Source: Pseudomonadota bacterium
GTDB lineage: Bacteria; Pseudomonadota; Gammaproteobacteria; Xanthomonadales; Rhodanobacteraceae
DNA length: 7,973 nt
Assembly: GCA_018241165.1 (NCBI GenBank)
Contig: JAFEEK010000438.1
Coordinates: 1 to 7,973, forward strand
Reading direction: 5' to 3'
A program made the position numbers and the translations under genes. Position 1 is the stretch's first letter. Each line of letters starts with the position of its first letter. Positions 1 through 6,074 of this stretch are shown piece after piece. The notes under the pieces were generated by a model. It ran no database searches and had not been told where the DNA came from. It saw only the letters and a program-made list of their open reading frames with translations.

Positions 1-124
1 TGTTCGGCACGTTCACCGCGGCGAAGCGCTTGGCGATCGTGTTCGTGGATTCGTCGATCGCGATGATGCCCTTGCCGGGCGCGACCATCGCCTGGGCGAT
101 GGATTCGAGTTGTTCGATGCTCAT
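1..124 (-). CDS. fda: Class I fructose-bisphosphate aldolase, N-terminal fragment
   Basis: Only the first 41 codons are in the window; the gene continues past the left edge. The product cleaves fructose 1,6-bisphosphate into dihydroxyacetone phosphate and glyceraldehyde 3-phosphate through a Schiff-base lysine, in the cytoplasm. The visible part carries the N-terminal signature of the vertebrate-like class I family: [14 protein letters not shown] at residues 14-27, then IAKRF at 30-34. Asp24 in IDES corresponds to the conserved active-site aspartate of the first barrel strand; the Schiff-base lysine lies outside the window. The ATG at 124 has a GGAG six bases upstream, which supports this start. 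The gene shares strand with gap, pgk and pyk, so it probably belongs to the same glycolytic neighbourhood, but it has its own promoter-like -10 and is separated from pyk by other genes. Some annotations call such genes fbaB, although E. coli FbaB is a different (DhnA-type) class I aldolase. Confidence 0.88.
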   Translation of the reverse strand, partial: MSIEQLESIAQAMVAPGKGIIAIDESTNTIAKRFAAVNVPN

Positions 125-176
125 GTCGGACTCCGCGGACCGGGCAGCCCAGCGCCACCCGTAATGTGAGCCGCGA

Positions 177-182
177 ATTATA
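177..182 (-). promoter_or_regulatory. Probable -10 box of the aldolase promoter
   Basis: The minus strand reads TATAAT here, a perfect sigma-70 -10 hexamer in GC-rich surroundings, 52 bp upstream of the aldolase ATG. It predicts a transcription start near 170 and a leader of about 45 nt. I do not see a good -35 at 16-18 bp; the nearest candidate, TTGCCT (210-205), is 22 bp away. The promoter may therefore need an activator, or the match may be by chance. It lies in the 172-bp region between the divergent aldolase and antitoxin genes. Confidence 0.5.
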
Positions 183-250
183 GTCCGAGGCGAGGCGTGG
201 CGCGAGGCAACGAATCGGCCATCGATTCGCACCGCCGTGCTCGTCATCAT

Positions 251-279
251 CCGACAATATTTGCGAAAAACGACAGAAT
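251..279 (+). promoter_or_regulatory. Putative promoter of the vapBC operon
   Basis: CCGACA (251-256, matching the last four bases of TTGACA) and CAGAAT (274-279, four of six matches to TATAAT) are separated by 17 bp in a locally AT-rich patch. Transcription would begin near 286, giving a leader of only about 11 nt before the ATG at 297. The -10 overlaps the left arm of the inverted repeat at 267-275, so repressor bound there would occlude it. Both hexamers are imperfect, so this is a moderate guess. Confidence 0.35.
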
Positions 280-296
280 ATGGAAAATGTCGTTTT
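267..296. promoter_or_regulatory. Inverted repeat, likely VapB/VapBC operator
   Basis: AAAACGACA (267-275) and TGTCGTTTT (288-296) are perfect 9-bp inverted arms separated by 12 bp. The right arm ends at the base before the antitoxin ATG. AbrB/MazE-fold antitoxins bind palindromes in their own promoters as dimers, and the VapBC complex usually represses its operon. The position over a putative -10 and against the start codon fits that role. The repeat is read directly; binding by this antitoxin is inferred. Confidence 0.6.
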
Positions 297-560
297 ATGA
301 AACCCGACATGACGACGGCAAAAGCCCGCATCAACGACGACGGTCGCATCCTGATTCCGGCGGCAATGCGCAAGGCGCTGGGCCTGCGCGCCGGCGGCGC
401 GGTCGTTCTGCGTGCCGACGAGAGCGGAATCCATCTCACCACGACGCAGCGCGCCCTGCGCGATGCGCAACAGCAGCTGCGCCGCTATGTGCGCGAAGGC
501 ACCCCGCTGGTCGAGGATTTGCTTGCCGAGCGGCGCCGTGAAGGCAAGCGCGAAGCGTGA
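297..560 (+). CDS. vapB: VapB-type antitoxin, AbrB/MazE (SpoVT-AbrB) domain
   Basis: This is a predicted 87-residue antitoxin. The N-terminal part, [23 protein letters not shown] followed in close succession by RAGGAVVLR, is a swapped-hairpin AbrB/MazE DNA-binding domain: the G-R-I-L-I-P turn and the alanine/leucine-rich helix leading to GL are its hallmarks. The C-terminal half (about residues 50-87) is charged and predicted helical, as expected for the segment that wraps the toxin. It neutralises the PIN-domain toxin encoded next and probably represses the operon through the adjoining inverted repeat. I chose the ATG at 297 because it abuts the operator. The in-frame ATG at 309 (83 residues) is equally possible, and neither has a strong Shine-Dalgarno (GGA at 282-284 is far). 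A longer reading from 237 would run through the operator and has no family support. The stop codon overlaps the toxin's GTG start. Confidence 0.82.
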   Translation: MKPDMTTAKARINDDGRILIPAAMRKALGLRAGGAVVLRADESGIHLTTTQRALRDAQQQLRRYVREGTPLVEDLLAERRREGKREA

Positions 561-940
561 GCCGTGTCGTCCTGGACGCATCCGCCGTGCTGGCCCTGCT
601 CAATCGCGAGACTGGCTGGCAGAACGCCGAAGCGGTGCTGGGCGACGGTTGCATCAGCAGCGTAAACGTCTGCGAAGTGCTCGCGCGCCTGGTCGAACGC
701 GGCGTTCCGGAGAAAGCCGCGTGGGAGATTTTTCATGCGCTGGAACTGGAATCGTTCCCGTTCGACGACGCGCAGGCCCGCGAAGCCGCGCGCTTGCGCG
801 CCGGCACTCGCAAACATGGATTGCCGCTCGGCGACCGCGCATGCCTTGCGCTCGCCCGTTCGCTCAAGCGACCGGCGCTAACCGCCGATCGCGCATGGTC
901 GAATCTGGATGCCGGCGTGGATGTCCGCCTGCTGCGTTGA
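557..940 (+). CDS. vapC: VapC-type PIN-domain ribonuclease toxin
   Basis: The 127-residue product is the usual size for a VapC toxin, a Mg2+-dependent endoribonuclease that blocks translation by cutting tRNA or rRNA when the antitoxin is lost. The four acidic residues of the PIN active site are visible in canonical spacing: Asp7 in VLDASAVLALL, Glu40 in NVCEVLARL, Asp93 in LPLGDRACLALA and Asp111 in LTADRAW, so the enzyme looks intact. It starts with GTG at 557, overlapping the antitoxin TGA (558-560) as GTGA. The nearest Shine-Dalgarno-like GAAGG (540-544) is 12 bases away, so translation is probably coupled to the antitoxin, keeping toxin levels below it. The gene ends only 3 bp from the stop of the convergent gene. 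The RNA target cannot be told from sequence. Confidence 0.9.
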   Translation: MSRVVLDASAVLALLNRETGWQNAEAVLGDGCISSVNVCEVLARLVERGVPEKAAWEIFHALELESFPFDDAQAREAARLRAGTRKHGLPLGDRACLALARSLKRPALTADRAWSNLDAGVDVRLLR

Positions 941-943
941 ATA

Positions 944-1435
944 TCAGCGCACCGGAATCACGACGTCGTTGTCGTTGCCGTAGCCGCCGAGCTTGCACGC
1001 GGCCAGCGCCTGTTCGCGCCTGGCGCGGTCGGCGGCACTCGGTGAATTCGCGTCCGGCAGGTTGAACGGCATCGCCACGTAGGTGCGCACCGGCAGGCGC
1101 TGCGCGTTCTGCGCCGTGGCCGCGAAGCGCATGTGCGAAACCACGTCGACCGCGGTCTTGCCCAGGTCGCCATCCGGGACGATTTTTTCCAGGGTCACGT
1201 CGCGCGTGCGCCCGTCATTGCCGATCGTATAGGCCACCGCCGCGCAGGTTGGCGCGTTCAGGTTCTTGCCGCGCCACGGGATATTGGCCTGCTGCGCAGT
1301 CCTGGATTCGAGCAACCAATAGCGCGCCAGATCCTGCGGAGACACCTTCTTCACGTTTTCGGCGGCGAGCGTGCTGCCCGCGCACAGTGTCGCAATGACG
1401 AAGATCGATAGTTTGTTCATCGATAGCTTGCTCAT
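944..1435 (-). CDS. Small exported protein with TonB-C-like domain
   Basis: This is a predicted 163-residue exported protein. Residues 6-24 form a signal peptide: lysine, a hydrophobic run SIFVIATLCAG, then STLA with likely cleavage after Ala24. Residues about 64-127 resemble the TonB C-terminal / energy-transducer fold: a strand AVAYTIGNDGRTRDV, a charged turn PDGDL, a helix with a conserved-looking MRF (102-104), then VAMPFNLP. No membrane anchor or proline-rich spacer follows the signal peptide, so it is not a full TonB; it is probably a soluble periplasmic member. Two mature cysteines (64 and 147) could form a disulfide. The ATG at 1435 has a strong AGGAG (1446-1442) that overlaps the pyk TAG stop, implying operonic, coupled translation after pyk. 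An in-frame ATG at 1420 lies in a duplicated copy of the start and gives a cleaner signal peptide, but lacks its own Shine-Dalgarno. Role unknown. Confidence 0.75.
   Translation of the reverse strand: MSKLSMNKLSIFVIATLCAGSTLAAENVKKVSPQDLARYWLLESRTAQQANIPWRGKNLNAPTCAAVAYTIGNDGRTRDVTLEKIVPDGDLGKTAVDVVSHMRFAATAQNAQRLPVRTYVAMPFNLPDANSPSAADRARREQALAACKLGGYGNDNDVVIPVR
1406..1435 (-). repeat. Tandem 15-bp duplication containing the start codon
   Basis: Positions 1435-1421 and 1420-1406 are adjacent 15-bp copies differing at two bases. They encode MSKLS and MNKLS, each beginning with ATG. The unit is a multiple of three, so both copies stay in frame with the signal peptide. The first copy keeps the Shine-Dalgarno. 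This looks like a small replication-slippage duplication at the 5' end of the gene. Confidence 0.8.
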
Positions 1436-1441
1436 GATGAT

Positions 1442-1447
1442 CTCCTA
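1442..1447 (-). promoter_or_regulatory. Shine-Dalgarno overlapping the pyk stop codon
   Basis: The minus strand reads TAGGAG: TAG is the pyk stop and AGGAG is the ribosome binding site of the next gene, six bases before its ATG at 1435. It decides the start of the TonB-C-like gene and indicates reinitiation by ribosomes finishing pyk. Confidence 0.75.
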
Positions 1448-2911
1448 CAAATCCCCCAAGCCTTCCGCCACGCCGCCGGCGCCGACACCCAGCAGCTTGA
1501 GCGTATTCGTGCCGCCACGCTGGCCGGTGTGGTCGCCATGCGTGAGGATGACGCGGTCGCCCTCGCTCAGGCGCGATTGATTGAACAGGTGCTGGATCGC
1601 GGCCTTGGCGGCATGCGCGGCATCCACGCCGTGCGGATCGAACTCGACCGGGAACACGTCGCGCAACAACAACATGCGGCGCAGCGCGGCCTGGCGCCGC
1701 GACAACGCGTAGATCGGCACCGGCGAGCGAAAGCGCGACAACCATTGCGCGGTCGCGCCGGATTCGGTCAGCGCCACGATTGCGCGCGGCTCGACCTGCG
1801 CGGACAGGAACATTGCCGCCATCGCCACGGCCTGGTCGGTGCGCTCGAACCTGCGCACGCCGGGCTTGTAGCGCTCGGTGGTGTCGAACTGGTGTTCGGC
1901 GCCAAGGCACACGCGGCGCATCGCCGCGACCGCCTTGTCCGGATGCTTGCCGGCGGCGGTTTCCTGCGACAGCATCACCGCGTCGGTGCCATCGAGCACG
2001 GCGTTGGCGACGTCCAGCACTTCGGCACGCGTCGGGATCGGCGACTCGACCATCGATTGCATCATTTGCGTCGCGGTGATCACGGCCTTGTTGCGCGCCA
2101 GCGCCTCGCGGATGATTTTTTTCTGGATGCCGGGCAACTCCGCATCGCCGATTTCCACGCCCAGATCGCCGCGCGCGACCATCACGGCGTCCGACGCGTC
2201 GATGATTTCGCCGAGCGCCGCGATCGCCTCGGCGCGTTCGATCTTGGCAACCAGCGCCGCGCTGCCACCGGCAGCACGCAACAATTTGCGGCTTTCGATC
2301 ATGTCGTCAGCGGACTTGGCGAACGACACGGCGAGGAAATCCGCACCCAGTTGCGCCGCCAGCTTGATGTCGTTCTTGTCCTTCTCCGCAAGCGCGGTCA
2401 GCGACAGGCCGCCACCAAGGCGATTGATGCCCTTGCGGTCGGATAGCGCGCCGCCGACCTTCACCGTGGTGTGAATCGTGGTGCCGTCGACGCGATCGAC
2501 GCCGAGCGCGACCAGCCCGTCGTCCAGCAGCAAGGTATCGCCCGCTTTCACGTCGTTGTAAAGGCCAAGGTAACCCACGCCGACGCGACGCGCATCGCCG
2601 GGCGCGGCGTTCGCGTCGCATTCCAGCGCAAAGGGCTGGCCGGGCTCGATCATCACCGGCGCGGAGGCGAATTTCGTGATGCGGATCTTCGGGCCTTGCA
2701 GGTCGGCGAGCACGCCGACTTCACGACCGAGCTTCGCCGCGGCGGCGCGCACCGCCTCGCAACGCTTGCGGTGATCATCTGCGGCGCCATGCGACAGGTT
2801 CAGGCGCACCACGTCGGCGCCTTCGGTCAGGATTTTCTCCAGCATGCCCGGCGCGTCCGTGGCGGGGCCGAGCGTGGCGATGATCTTGGTGCGGCGCAGT
2901 TGCGAATCCAT
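1445..2911 (-). CDS. pyk: Pyruvate kinase
   Basis: The 488-residue cytoplasmic enzyme converts phosphoenolpyruvate and ADP to pyruvate and ATP, the last step of glycolysis and of the lower Entner-Doudoroff route. The N-terminus TKIIATLGPAT (8-18) and VVRLNLSHG (34-42, with Arg36, Asn38 and Ser40) begin the A domain, and LADLQGPKIR (68-77) leads into the B lid domain (about 75-170). The active-site signature LVAKIERAEAI holds Lys223 and the metal ligand Glu225; ARGDLGVE holds the second ligand, Asp249. ITATQMMQSM and GTDAVMLSQETAAGKHP are the expected later A-domain motifs. The C domain (about 350-488) ends in a GGTNTLKLLGVG stretch typical of this family. Length and motifs are complete and resemble PykA-type enzymes. 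The ATG at 2911 has AAGGA six bases upstream. The gene follows pgk by 57 bp, probably in the same transcript, and the downstream exported gene is coupled to its stop. Confidence 0.97.
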   Translation of the reverse strand: MDSQLRRTKIIATLGPATDAPGMLEKILTEGADVVRLNLSHGAADDHRKRCEAVRAAAAKLGREVGVLADLQGPKIRITKFASAPVMIEPGQPFALECDANAAPGDARRVGVGYLGLYNDVKAGDTLLLDDGLVALGVDRVDGTTIHTTVKVGGALSDRKGINRLGGGLSLTALAEKDKNDIKLAAQLGADFLAVSFAKSADDMIESRKLLRAAGGSAALVAKIERAEAIAALGEIIDASDAVMVARGDLGVEIGDAELPGIQKKIIREALARNKAVITATQMMQSMVESPIPTRAEVLDVANAVLDGTDAVMLSQETAAGKHPDKAVAAMRRVCLGAEHQFDTTERYKPGVRRFERTDQAVAMAAMFLSAQVEPRAIVALTESGATAQWLSRFRSPVPIYALSRRQAALRRMLLLRDVFPVEFDPHGVDAAHAAKAAIQHLFNQSRLSEGDRVILTHGDHTGQRGGTNTLKLLGVGAGGVAEGLGDL

Positions 2912-2926
2912 GCGAATTCCTTGTGG

Positions 2927-2970
2927 GAAGCGCCTAAAACTACCACATCGCCCGCATACACAGGCGCTTC
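2927..2970 (-). repeat. Inverted repeat in the pgk-pyk intercistronic region
   Basis: GAAGCGCCT (2927-2935) and AGGCGCTTC (2962-2970) are perfect 9-bp complementary arms around a 26-nt loop. In the pgk-pyk mRNA the 5' arm begins inside the pgk stop codon and the 3' arm ends a few bases before the pyk Shine-Dalgarno. There is no U-tract, so it is not a typical intrinsic terminator. It could be an mRNA processing or stability element that sets the Pgk:Pyk ratio; that role is inferred. Confidence 0.55.
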
Positions 2971-4144
2971 AGTCGCTGCGGGCCCTCAACGCCGCCACCG
3001 CCGGCAACTCCTTGCCTTCGAGAAATTCCAGGAATGCACCGCCGCCGGTGGAGATATAGGAGATGTCCTTTTCCACGCCGTACTTTTCCACGGCAGCGAT
3101 CGTGTCGCCGCCGCCGGCGATGGAAAACGCCTTCGATTTTGCGATTGCGCGCGCAAGCGTTTCCGTACCCTTGCCAAACGCGGCGAACTCGAACACACCG
3201 ACCGGCCCATTCCAGACCACGGTTCCGGACTTTGCGATCAGCGCCGCATAACGCGCCGCGGTGTCCGGGCCGATGTCCAGGATCATGTCGCCGGTTGCGA
3301 CGGCTTCCACTTTTTTCACCGTGGCCGGAGCGTCGGCCTTGAACTCCGGCGCGACCACGACATCGGTCGGCACCGGCACTTCGGCGCCGCGCGCTTTCGC
3401 GGCCGCCATGATTTTTTTCGCGGTGTCGATGAGGTCCGCCTCGAACAGCGACTTGCCGACATTGAATCCGGCCGCAGCAATGAACGTATTGGCGATGCCG
3501 CCGCCGACGATGAGCTGGTCGACTTTAGCGATCAGGCTTTCCAGCAATGCGAGCTTGGTCGAGACTTTGGAACCGGCAACGATGGCGAGCAACGGATGCT
3601 TGGGATGCTCGAGAGCGCGCGCCAACGCGTCGAGCTCGGCCATCAGCAATGGCCCGCCGCAGGCGATTTTCGCTGCGCGGATCGCGCCATGCGTGGACGC
3701 CTGCGCGCGATGCGCGGTGCCGAATGCGTCCATCACGTAGATATCGCACAGCGCGGCGTATTTCGCCGACAACTCCGGCGAATCCTTGCCCTCGCCCACG
3801 TTCATGCGGCAGTTTTCCAGCAGCACCACTTCGCCGGGCGCCACATCGACGCCACCCAGATAATCGCGAATGAGGCGAACGGGTTTGCCGAGCGCGTGAC
3901 CCAACCAGTCGGCAACGGGTTTGAGCGATTCGGATTCCTCGAACACGCCCTCTTTCGGGCGACCGAGATGCGACAGGATCATCACGCATGCGCCGGCGCC
4001 GCGTGCTTGCCTGATCGTCGGCAGCGCGGCATCCAGACGTTGCGTCGCGGTGATGCGGCCATCCTGCAACGGCACGTTCAGATCCTCGCGGATCAGCACG
4101 CGTTTGCCGGCAAGATTCAGGTCGGTCATGCGCAGGATCGACAT
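2969..4144 (-). CDS. pgk: Phosphoglycerate kinase
   Basis: The 391-residue cytoplasmic monomer transfers phosphate between 1,3-bisphosphoglycerate and ADP, giving 3-phosphoglycerate and ATP, reversibly. The family signature [12 protein letters not shown] (residues 14-25, with Arg19, Asp21 and Asn23) is intact, followed by SHLGRP (58-63), the ENCRMN loop, [22 protein letters not shown] (nucleotide side), [26 protein letters not shown] (344-348) and the terminal [10 protein letters not shown]. It aligns by eye with E. coli Pgk nearly end to end and has normal length. The start at 4144 is set by GGAG six bases upstream (4154-4151) and by the family N-terminus; the in-frame ATG at 4129 lacks such a site. 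A longer open frame extends upstream but is antisense to the divergent antiporter and has no family support. It heads the pgk-pyk-exported protein operon. The ENCR loop differs from E. coli's ENVR, a conservative change. Confidence 0.97.
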   Translation of the reverse strand: MSILRMTDLNLAGKRVLIREDLNVPLQDGRITATQRLDAALPTIRQARGAGACVMILSHLGRPKEGVFEESESLKPVADWLGHALGKPVRLIRDYLGGVDVAPGEVVLLENCRMNVGEGKDSPELSAKYAALCDIYVMDAFGTAHRAQASTHGAIRAAKIACGGPLLMAELDALARALEHPKHPLLAIVAGSKVSTKLALLESLIAKVDQLIVGGGIANTFIAAAGFNVGKSLFEADLIDTAKKIMAAAKARGAEVPVPTDVVVAPEFKADAPATVKKVEAVATGDMILDIGPDTAARYAALIAKSGTVVWNGPVGVFEFAAFGKGTETLARAIAKSKAFSIAGGGDTIAAVEKYGVEKDISYISTGGGAFLEFLEGKELPAVAALRARSD

Positions 4145-4174
4145 GCAGTGCTCCAGGTCAAAAACGAGACGCGC

Positions 4175-4180
4175 ATTGTA
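4175..4180 (-). promoter_or_regulatory. Probable -10 box of the pgk operon promoter
   Basis: The minus strand reads TACAAT, five of six matches to the sigma-70 -10, about 30 bp upstream of the pgk ATG. It implies a start near 4168 and a leader of about 24 nt that includes the GGAG site. No convincing -35 is visible at the right distance (GCGTGA at 4202-4197 is weak). The 111-bp region also has to hold the divergent antiporter promoter, for which I see nothing clear. Confidence 0.45.
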
Positions 4181-4255
4181 CCCGCGCCATGCGCCATCAC
4201 GCTTGCACATCACCGCCGCGTCGTCCACCATAAGAAGCCCCATCGCGGACTCACG

Positions 4256-6007
4256 ATGCACACGATCGCCTTCATCCAGGATCTGGCCGTGATCATGCTC
4301 GCCGCGGGCATCGTCACCGTGCTGTTCCACCTGCTGCGCCAACCGGTCGTGCTTGGCTATATCGCCGCGGGCGTGCTGATCGGCCCGCACACGCCGCCGT
4401 ACACGCTGGTCACCGACGAGCAGAGCATCAGCACCGTAGCCGAGCTGGGCCTGATCTTCCTGCTGTTTTCGCTGGGCCTGGAATTCTCGTTGCGCCACCT
4501 GCGCCGGGTCGGCGCCACCGCCGTCGTCGCGGCGCTGGCCGGCATCATTACGATGTTGTGGCTCGGCTACGAGCTTGGACTGGCGTTCGGCTGGAGCGTC
4601 ATGGACGCGCTGTTCCTCGGTGCGATGCTGTCGATTTCCTCGACCACGATCACGATCAAGGCGATCGACGAACTCGGCTTGAAGAAGCAGGCGTTCGCGC
4701 ACATCGTGTTCGGCATCCTGATCGTCGAGGATGTGCTCGCGATCGCGATGATCGCGTTGCTGTCCGGTGTCGCCGCCACCGGCACCGTCGTCGCCGGCGA
4801 AGTGCTCGCCACGCTCGGCGGATTGACCGTGTTCCTGGTTGCCTCGCTCGTGATCGGCATCCTGGCGGTGCCGCGCCTGCTCGACTACGTGGCCCGATTC
4901 CGCCGCGACGAAATGCTGCTGGTCGGCGTGCTCGGGCTATTGTTCGGCTTCTGCCTGCTGGTGACCTGGCTCGGTTACAGCGTCGCGCTGGGCGCGTTCG
5001 TGATCGGCGTGATCGTCGCCGAGTCGCACAGCCTGCCGCGCATCGAACGCCTGATCGCGCCATTGCGCGACATGTTCAGCGCGGTGTTCTTCGTCGCCGT
5101 GGGCTTGCAGCTCGACCCGCACGCGCTGGTCGATTACGCCGGGCCGATAGCGGCCATCACCGCGGTGGTGGTCATCGCCAAAATCCTGGCGCGTTTCTTC
5201 GGCGGATTCGCCGCCGGCCAGAGCGCGCGCGTGTCGCTGCGCGTCGGCATGAGCCTGGCGCAGATCGGCGAATTCTCGTTCATCATCGCCGCGCTCGGCG
5301 CTTCGCTGAAGGTAACCAGCGGTTTCCTGTATCCGGTCGCGGTGGCGGTATCCGCGATCACCACCTTGTTCACGCCCTACCTGATCCGCGCTTCCGATCC
5401 GCTGGCGCGACGCCTGCATATCATCATGCCGTATTCGTTGCGGCGCATCGCGCATTTGTATACGCAATGGCTGCAAGGCCTGCGCCTGCAGGGCGATCGT
5501 GCCGTCATCGCCGCGATGGTGCGGAGGATCCTGTTGCAGACGTTCGTGAACCTGTGCCTGGTTGCGGCAATCTTTGCCGGCGTCGCCTGGCTCGCGCGCG
5601 CGCGTGCCGCCGATATCGCCGCGCTGTTGCCGTACCGGCCCACGGCGAATGCGTTGCTGTGGGGCGCGGCACTGCTGCTGTCGCTGCCGTTCCTGATCGC
5701 CGCCTATCGCAAGCTCAAGGCGCTGGCCATGCTGCTCGCGGAAATGGGCGTACATGCCGGACGCCACACCGACCGCGCGCGGCGCGTCGTCGCCGAAGTG
5801 CTGCCCGCGGTGTCCATCGCGGCAATGCTGCTGCTGGTTGGCGCGCTATCGTCGAGCATCCTACCGCCCACGGAATTGCTGGTCGCGGTACTGGGAATGG
5901 TCGCCCTGGTGCTGGTGTTGCTGCGGCGCATCCTCGTCAAGCTGCACTCGCGCCTGCAGATCGCGCTGATCGAAACGCTGCAATCGGACAAGGCGCACCA
6001 GGACTAA
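4256..6007 (+). CDS. CPA2-family cation:proton antiporter (KefB-like), no RCK domain
   Basis: The 583-residue integral inner-membrane protein probably exchanges K+ or Na+ for protons. Residues 1 to about 385 form a Na+/H+-exchanger domain: a first helix (about 8-27), [12 protein letters not shown] (33-44, the CPA2 motif), [15 protein letters not shown] (64-78), the unwound-helix region [13 protein letters not shown] (125-137) and [15 protein letters not shown] (155-169). Glu158-Asp159 sit where Kef proteins have Gln-Asp. KefB/KefC and YbaL normally continue into a cytoplasmic TrkA-N nucleotide-binding domain. Here no GxGxxG fold follows; instead there are further hydrophobic segments near 424-445, 464-483, 518-536 and 539-560 and a short basic tail. 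The ATG at 4256 is the only nearby start, though its Shine-Dalgarno (GCGGA) is weak. It is transcribed away from pgk. The ion and gating signal cannot be read from sequence. Confidence 0.88.
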   Translation: MHTIAFIQDLAVIMLAAGIVTVLFHLLRQPVVLGYIAAGVLIGPHTPPYTLVTDEQSISTVAELGLIFLLFSLGLEFSLRHLRRVGATAVVAALAGIITMLWLGYELGLAFGWSVMDALFLGAMLSISSTTITIKAIDELGLKKQAFAHIVFGILIVEDVLAIAMIALLSGVAATGTVVAGEVLATLGGLTVFLVASLVIGILAVPRLLDYVARFRRDEMLLVGVLGLLFGFCLLVTWLGYSVALGAFVIGVIVAESHSLPRIERLIAPLRDMFSAVFFVAVGLQLDPHALVDYAGPIAAITAVVVIAKILARFFGGFAAGQSARVSLRVGMSLAQIGEFSFIIAALGASLKVTSGFLYPVAVAVSAITTLFTPYLIRASDPLARRLHIIMPYSLRRIAHLYTQWLQGLRLQGDRAVIAAMVRRILLQTFVNLCLVAAIFAGVAWLARARAADIAALLPYRPTANALLWGAALLLSLPFLIAAYRKLKALAMLLAEMGVHAGRHTDRARRVVAEVLPAVSIAAMLLLVGALSSSILPPTELLVAVLGMVALVLVLLRRILVKLHSRLQIALIETLQSDKAHQD

Positions 6008-6020
6008 CTTCGACTTCCGT

Positions 6021-6050
6021 TCGCGGGACATCCGAGCGGATGCCCCGCGA
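6021..6050. terminator. Long hairpin between convergent genes, putative bidirectional terminator
   Basis: Seven base pairs (TCGCGGG with CCCGCGA), one A-C mismatch, then five more pairs (CATCC with GGATG) close a GAGC tetraloop. It lies 13 bp after the antiporter stop and 24 bp after the stop of the convergent gene, where a shared terminator is expected. Neither side has a run of Ts, so it may act with Rho or as a 3' mRNA stabiliser rather than as an intrinsic terminator. Confidence 0.5.
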
Positions 6051-6074
6051 TACGCCTGCATCACGGCTGCGCGA

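Noticed and set aside
237..296. A longer antitoxin starting at 237 with 20 extra residues.
   Set aside because: It would translate through the palindromic operator and putative promoter, and the AbrB-type domain already starts close to the ATG at 297/309.
1529..2446. A 305-codon plus-strand open frame antisense to pyk.
   Set aside because: Its composition (R, H, D, G rich, no recognisable domain) is the mirror of pyk coding bias, and no ribosome binding site or family similarity supports it.
4203..4234. TTGCAC and CATAAG as the antiporter promoter.
   Set aside because: The -35 matches only three bases and the 20-bp spacing is too long, so I did not list it as a feature.
2471..4255. A plus-strand open frame of 595 codons directly upstream of and in frame with the antiporter, which would make a giant fusion protein.
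   Set aside because: It is antisense to pgk and part of pyk, which are unmistakable by motif. Its sequence is low in hydrophobic order and rich in R, H and A, as expected for the complement of GC-rich codons. The antiporter family begins at 4256.
4145..4702. Extension of the pgk reading frame upstream to 4702, adding about 186 residues.
   Set aside because: The extension is antisense to the antiporter's first helices. Pgk begins at the family-typical position with a good GGAG at 4154-4151.
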